A stretch of DNA of 6,525 nt. Origin: Candidatus Gerdarchaeota archaeon (GTDB lineage Archaea; Asgardarchaeota; Heimdallarchaeia; JABLTI01). Location: contig JAEOUJ010000246.1 in assembly GCA_016839405.1 (NCBI GenBank), forward strand, positions 1-6,525, read 5' to 3'. The notes under the pieces are model-generated. The model ran no database searches and was not told the origin of the DNA. It saw nothing but the letters and a program-made list of their open reading frames with translations. Shown piece by piece: positions 4,430-6,525 of this stretch. The stretch's first letter is position 1, and the number at the start of each line of letters is the position of its first letter. The position numbers and the translations under genes were made by a program.

Positions 4430-4837
4430 TTAGTAAATTTGATCAATGCTTGGAAACTTTCCGTTTTGCTTATAATGATTTTCTGCAAGAGGAATAAATG
4501 TTAATAACCACTTACTAACTATTTCTTCTGTATTTTGCTGAAGAAGACCTTCTGCTGTTAAAATAAGGAGAAAGGCATCTTTATAAATATCATACATTAT
4601 TAATCTGTTTTTTTCATTAATTTTTCCTTTATTTGACATTCGTTTCCATTGCATAGAACTACAAACATATTCAACTGTTTTAAAAACCATTTCAGTCATT
4701 TTTTCATCTGGAATATCCAATAAACAACCTACTTCATTAATTGCTGTATTAATTAACTCAAATTGTTGTTTTGTAGCAGTAATCTGGTTCTCTTTGGATT
4801 TTCCACCTTCTAAAACAATTCGTGATGTTGTTTTCAT
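4430..4837 (-). CDS. Hypothetical helical protein, 135 aa
   Basis: Not recognised. After a basic, Ser/Thr/Gly-rich start (TTSRIVLEGGKSK) the protein appears almost entirely alpha-helical: residues about 21-37 (ATKQQFELINTAINEVG), 45-60 (EKMTEMVFKTVEYVCS), a basic linker RMSNKGKINEKNR, 80-100 (with IYKDAFLLILTAEGLL) and 104-124. Two Cys are present and there is no convincing TM helix, although the fourth helix is hydrophobic. The segment GGKSK resembles part of a P-loop but lacks the context of one. ATG 4837 has GGGAG eight bases upstream. It is the last gene of its unit, after the surface protein, with a 73-bp gap between them. Function unknown. Confidence 0.78.
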   Translation of the reverse strand: MKTTSRIVLEGGKSKENQITATKQQFELINTAINEVGCLLDIPDEKMTEMVFKTVEYVCSSMQWKRMSNKGKINEKNRLIMYDIYKDAFLLILTAEGLLQQNTEEIVSKWLLTFIPLAENHYKQNGKFPSIDQIY

Positions 4838-4910
4838 TGTTTTCTCCCAATAAATAATTTAAGTCAAAATTTTATTATCCTTTCTAAATTATTTATTCGG
4901 AATTGTTAGC

Positions 4911-5438
4911 TTAGGTAATTTTCCTTCGTTTAAGTAGTAGCGTTAAAAAAGCCAAAAATGAAGGAAGTATTAAGAAAGAAAAAGTTGTTTTAGTTGTAGA
5001 TTCTTTATTTATTGTTGTTTGTGATTCTGTTGTAATATATTGCTCTGTAATATTCTCTAAAAGAAAATGTCCTGTGACATTTCCCCACCAAGACCATAAT
5101 TTAATTGAATGATTTCCCGCTAAGATTATTAGCTTTCTATCAAGCAAATAAGTAGAAAAACTACCATTTTCAGGATATTCATAAGTAAAATTGTCAAAAT
5201 CAAAGGTTTGTGCATAATAGTTTAAATAATAAAAGCCTTCAGGAAAATAAATCACTACTAAACGTGATGTTCTAAGATCAATATGTCCAATTATAAACGG
5301 ATGAATTACTGTAAAATTAAAATAGAGATATTCTTTCTCTTCCATACTAAAATCTTCGTCAAATATCTTAGAATTAAGAGCCTGACCTTGATAGACATTT
5401 AATAATAACATTATAATTAAAAAAAATTGTATTTTCAT
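4911..5438 (-). CDS. Membrane-anchored surface glycoprotein with Thr-rich stalk, 175 aa
   Basis: From ATG 5438 there is a signal peptide (MKIQFFLIIMLLLNVYQGQA, likely cut near residue 20), an exported domain of about 110 residues rich in Tyr, Phe and alternating strands (a beta-sandwich is likely), a Ser/Thr stalk at 136-152, a TM helix at 153-169 and a basic KRRK tail. Six N-x-S/T sequons (NFT twice, NGS, NHS, NVT, NIT) lie in the exported part, none elsewhere, which suggests N-glycosylation outside the cell. The stalk plus TM plus basic end is the layout of archaeal C-terminal surface anchors, and it most resembles Asgard surface proteins. GTG 5447 is an alternative start but overlaps the stop of the zinc-ribbon gene and acts as part of the SD (AGTGA). 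In a virus this could be a spike or adhesin; in a plasmid, a cell-surface or entry-exclusion protein. Confidence 0.85.
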   Translation of the reverse strand: MKIQFFLIIMLLLNVYQGQALNSKIFDEDFSMEEKEYLYFNFTVIHPFIIGHIDLRTSRLVVIYFPEGFYYLNYYAQTFDFDNFTYEYPENGSFSTYLLDRKLIILAGNHSIKLWSWWGNVTGHFLLENITEQYITTESQTTINKESTTKTTFSFLILPSFLAFLTLLLKRRKIT

Positions 5439-5443
5439 CTTAT

Positions 5444-5602
5444 TCACTGATGTTTATAGAAAATAATCGGTTTGACGTCTCTATTTAGACAAATCGGACA
5501 TCGTTGTAAGTTTGAAGCAGAATTACACTTCTCACAGTAATTTATTTTAATTTCTTGACAGCTTAATAATTCAATATTTGCTCTCATTCTATCAGTTGAC
5601 AT
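5444..5602 (-). CDS. Small zinc-ribbon protein, 52 aa
   Basis: A 52-aa frame fills most of the apparent gap of 215 bp between the surface-protein and two-TM genes. It carries C23-E-K-C26 and C35-P-I-C38 with eight residues between, the compact double knuckle of zinc ribbons and rubredoxin-like sites, plus C15. The N-terminal part is helical (STDRMRANIELLSCQEIK); the C-terminus is basic then aromatic (RDVKPIIFYKHQ). Four correctly spaced Cys in so short a frame are hard to explain by chance. A TATA-like element at 5626-5638 would start transcription at about 5603, next to ATG 5602, so the mRNA is probably leaderless; a weak GAGAG lies about nine bases upstream. The TGA is five bases before ATG 5438. 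A role in transcription or nucleic-acid binding is likely but unproven. Confidence 0.78.
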   Translation of the reverse strand: MSTDRMRANIELLSCQEIKINYCEKCNSASNLQRCPICLNRDVKPIIFYKHQ

Positions 5603-5625
5603 AATTAATTTTCTCTCAAACCTTC

Positions 5626-5638
5626 TATTTAAAACTTT
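5626..5638 (-). promoter_or_regulatory. TATA-like promoter for the zinc-ribbon/surface-protein unit
   Basis: The minus strand reads AAGTTTTAAATAG, a fair match to an archaeal TATA box with an A-rich upstream element. Its centre lies about 28 bp before ATG 5602, the distance expected for a leaderless transcript. It follows directly after a T10 tract that could end the upstream unit. Confidence 0.5.
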
Positions 5639-5640
5639 AG

Positions 5641-5650
5641 AAAAAAAAAA
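5641..5650 (-). terminator. T10 tract, probable end of the membrane-protein unit
   Basis: Ten consecutive T on the minus strand, 13 bp past the stop of the two-TM gene and just before the next TATA-like element. No hairpin is visible, which fits archaeal U-tract termination better than a bacterial intrinsic terminator. Confidence 0.55.
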
Positions 5651-5662
5651 TTAGGTGCATTA

Positions 5663-5866
5663 TTATAATGAGAGTTTTGATTTACTGACAAAGAACCACA
5701 GTAAAATAATAAAAGCACCTACCCATATTGCCCAGAACGGATTTGACCCTATTCCTAGCGTTGCTATGATTGTATTAGCATTATTACCAATAAGAGCAAA
5801 TACACCATAAGCTAAACAAAGAATAATGATCAAATATAGGATTACTTCACCAATTTTCTTACCCAT
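5663..5866 (-). CDS. Two-TM small membrane protein, 67 aa
   Basis: From ATG 5866 the protein has a short basic head (MGKK), TM1 at about 6-26 (GEVILYLIIILCLAYGVFALI), a 16-residue Gly/Asn/Thr turn (GNNANTIIATLGIGSN) and TM2 at 43-60 (PFWAIWVGAFIILLWFFV) with a basic-polar end. This size and hairpin shape fits holins, small virion membrane proteins and the major capsid proteins of spindle-shaped archaeal viruses (two hydrophobic helices with a Gly-containing turn). I cannot tell which from sequence alone. GTG 5878 is in frame but is itself part of the SD GGAGGTGA (5882-5875), so ATG 5866 is the true start. The gene sits behind one copy of the 32-bp repeat and before a T10 tract. Confidence 0.82.
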   Translation of the reverse strand: MGKKIGEVILYLIIILCLAYGVFALIGNNANTIIATLGIGSNPFWAIWVGAFIILLWFFVSKSKLSL

Positions 5867-5874
5867 TTTTTGTG

Positions 5875-5906
5875 TCACCTCCGTTTAATGTTTATCTAAG
5901 GTAGCT
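5875..5906 (-). repeat. 32-bp direct repeat, copy 2 (carries SD of the two-TM gene)
   Basis: Matches 6178-6209 at 31 of 32 bases (5883 versus 6186 differs). On the minus strand it runs from AGCTACCTTAG through AAACATTAA to GGAGGTGA. Here it is non-coding, but in frame with the preceding gene it still reads Ala-Thr-Leu-Asp-Lys-His-stop after that gene's own stop, as in the last codons of the winged-helix gene. Confidence 0.88.
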
Positions 5907-5908
5907 TC

Positions 5909-6172
5909 TTATTTTTTCTTTAAGCTGAAATAAACAACTAAAGCTAACAATTCAATTACTCCAATAATTCCATACTGTTCATCAGTAAGATTATCTCTTA
6001 AAAGGAACCACAAAAAAAGTATTACTTTTCCAGTAATAACCATAACTGATTGTATAAGATAAATTAATTCAGATAATACCTCTTTTGTCATATCTGGTGC
6101 TAAAAGATATTGAATTGTGAACCCAACAATCAAAATAACAAAAATAAACAAAATGCTTGGTTTAATCTTCAC
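5909..6172 (-). CDS. Three-TM small membrane protein, 87 aa
   Basis: From GTG 6172 the protein has a basic start (KIKPS), TM1 at about 7-24 (ILFIFVILIVGFTIQYLL), a polar segment APDMTKEVLSE, TM2 at 38-58, a charged loop RDNLTDEQYG (59-68) and TM3 at 69-84, ending KKK. It may be a small virion or host-membrane protein; the family is not recognised, and it shows no clear similarity to the two-TM neighbour. A longer reading from ATG 6187 is possible, but ATGGAGGTGA there is the SD itself (GGAGGTGA, 6185-6178), five bases before GTG 6172. The upstream winged-helix stop lies just before this SD. Its own stop is followed by the second copy of the 32-bp repeat. Confidence 0.78.
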   Translation of the reverse strand: MKIKPSILFIFVILIVGFTIQYLLAPDMTKEVLSELIYLIQSVMVITGKVILFLWFLLRDNLTDEQYGIIGVIELLALVVYFSLKKK

Positions 6173-6177
6173 TCTAT

Positions 6178-6209
6178 TCACCTCCATTTAATGTTTATCT
6201 AAGGTAGCT
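6178..6209 (-). repeat. 32-bp direct repeat, copy 1 (end of winged-helix gene plus SD)
   Basis: This copy encodes the last codons of the winged-helix gene (Ala-Thr-Leu-Asp-Lys-His-stop) and the SD GGAGGTGA of the three-TM gene. The second copy starts 303 bp downstream in transcription order, at 5875-5906, with one mismatch. It appears to be the ancestral copy because it is coding. Confidence 0.88.
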
Positions 6210-6525
6210 AGGTCTGTTTGTTGCTCTAATAGCTTTTTAGCTTCTGCTTTGATGAAAGTCTTCATTTCATTACGATCAATCAAATCGTATGAATTGACAT
6301 AAAATTGCACCGTTGGAATATCAGGTGCTTGAGTTATTTTCTTTTTCAAATCAATACTGGTTTCAATCTTATTCTGCTCAAAAAATTGATAAGCAGAAGC
6401 AAAATAAACACCACGTCTATCTATTTGATATTTCCTATCTTTGTCTAAATTCACAATTCCAGCTTCTTTTAAGCTAGCTACAATTGCTGATCTGGTAGCT
6501 GGTGTGGTTATTTCATTATCCAGTA
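6188..6525 (-). CDS. Winged helix-turn-helix protein, C-terminal part (5' end outside window)
   Basis: The frame stays open to the window edge, so the gene starts beyond 6525; the GTG at 6454 is internal. The first visible residues read LDNEITTPATRSAIVASL, then KEAGIVNLDKDRKYQID: a short helix, a turn, a recognition helix (PATRSAIVASLKEAG), and a beta-wing with the charged DKDRK hairpin, i.e. a winged helix of the transcription-regulator type. The following 75 residues are a mixed helical region (GVYFASAYQFFEQNKIE; DRNEMKTFIKAEAKKLLEQQ) that may dimerise or bind a partner. It precedes the two small membrane genes with overlapping control signals. A regulator or a replication-initiator C-terminal domain are both possible; the missing N-terminus would decide. 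Confidence 0.8.
   Translation of the reverse strand, partial: LDNEITTPATRSAIVASLKEAGIVNLDKDRKYQIDRRGVYFASAYQFFEQNKIETSIDLKKKITQAPDIPTVQFYVNSYDLIDRNEMKTFIKAEAKKLLEQQTDLATLDKH

Noticed and set aside
4438..4837. P-loop in the 135-aa helical protein (GGKSK)
   Set aside because: There is no preceding beta-strand with GxxxxGK spacing and no Walker B; the short match is by chance.
6173..6187. ATG 6187 as start of the three-TM gene
   Set aside because: Its codons are the SD GGAGGTGA itself; GTG 6172 is at the right distance. ATG 6187 stays possible but would have no SD.
6452..6454. GTG as start of the winged-helix gene
   Set aside because: The frame is open through 6525 and the upstream residues complete a winged helix, so the GTG is an internal Val codon; no SD precedes it.
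1..6525. Plus-strand genes, tRNAs, rRNA or riboswitches
   Set aside because: No plus-strand frame with a start signal, no cloverleaf or conserved rRNA segment, and no long structured leader was seen by eye on either strand.

Overview
The window is strongly AT-rich. Every gene I can support (19, one of them cut by the window edge) lies on the minus strand, so transcription runs from high to low coordinates. Genes are small (52-225 aa) and packed with 0-70 bp gaps, TAATG or ATGA overlaps, and Shine-Dalgarno (SD) sites buried in the last codons of the preceding gene. There are no housekeeping genes, rRNAs, tRNAs or transposases. This looks like part of a virus, provirus or plasmid. An archaeal host is favoured by TATA-like promoters, T-tract ends, one probable leaderless start, an Sm-like protein, and a surface protein with a Thr-rich stalk, C-terminal membrane anchor and six N-glycosylation sequons. 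The style of that surface protein and the base composition suggest an Asgard (Lokiarchaeia-like) host. This is inference; a phage or plasmid of an AT-rich bacterium is not fully excluded.

Layout in the direction of transcription. Unit 1 (6525 to about 5640): the C-terminal part of a winged-helix protein, a three-TM protein and a two-TM protein, ending at a T10 tract. A 32-bp direct repeat precedes both membrane genes. Unit 2 (about 5638 to 4430): a TATA-like promoter, a 52-aa zinc-ribbon protein, the anchored surface glycoprotein and a helical unknown.

Unit 3 (about 4430 to 92): a TATA-like element, then four 9-bp tandem repeats at the predicted transcription start, then 13 genes. In order these are two unknowns, a Cys-rich FPSWCPL protein, a C2HC zinc-finger protein, an MGxDIH-family protein, a P-loop NTPase, an Sm/Hfq-like protein, a 167-aa unknown, a ribbon-helix-helix (RHH) regulator, a 52-aa two-TM protein, a CCGHGKY/IPEV-family protein, a small unknown and a CxxC...CxxC zinc-ribbon protein. 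A T8 tract follows at 55-62.

The unit 3 repeats have palindromic CTTAAG cores at 9-bp spacing, the kind of site RHH repressors occupy, and unit 3 itself encodes an RHH protein, so autoregulation is a testable idea. The overlapping P-loop NTPase, Sm-like and 167-aa genes look like a translationally coupled module. Two genes (870-1028 and 5444-5602) are easily missed because of their size, and six start codons were moved to match SD sites.
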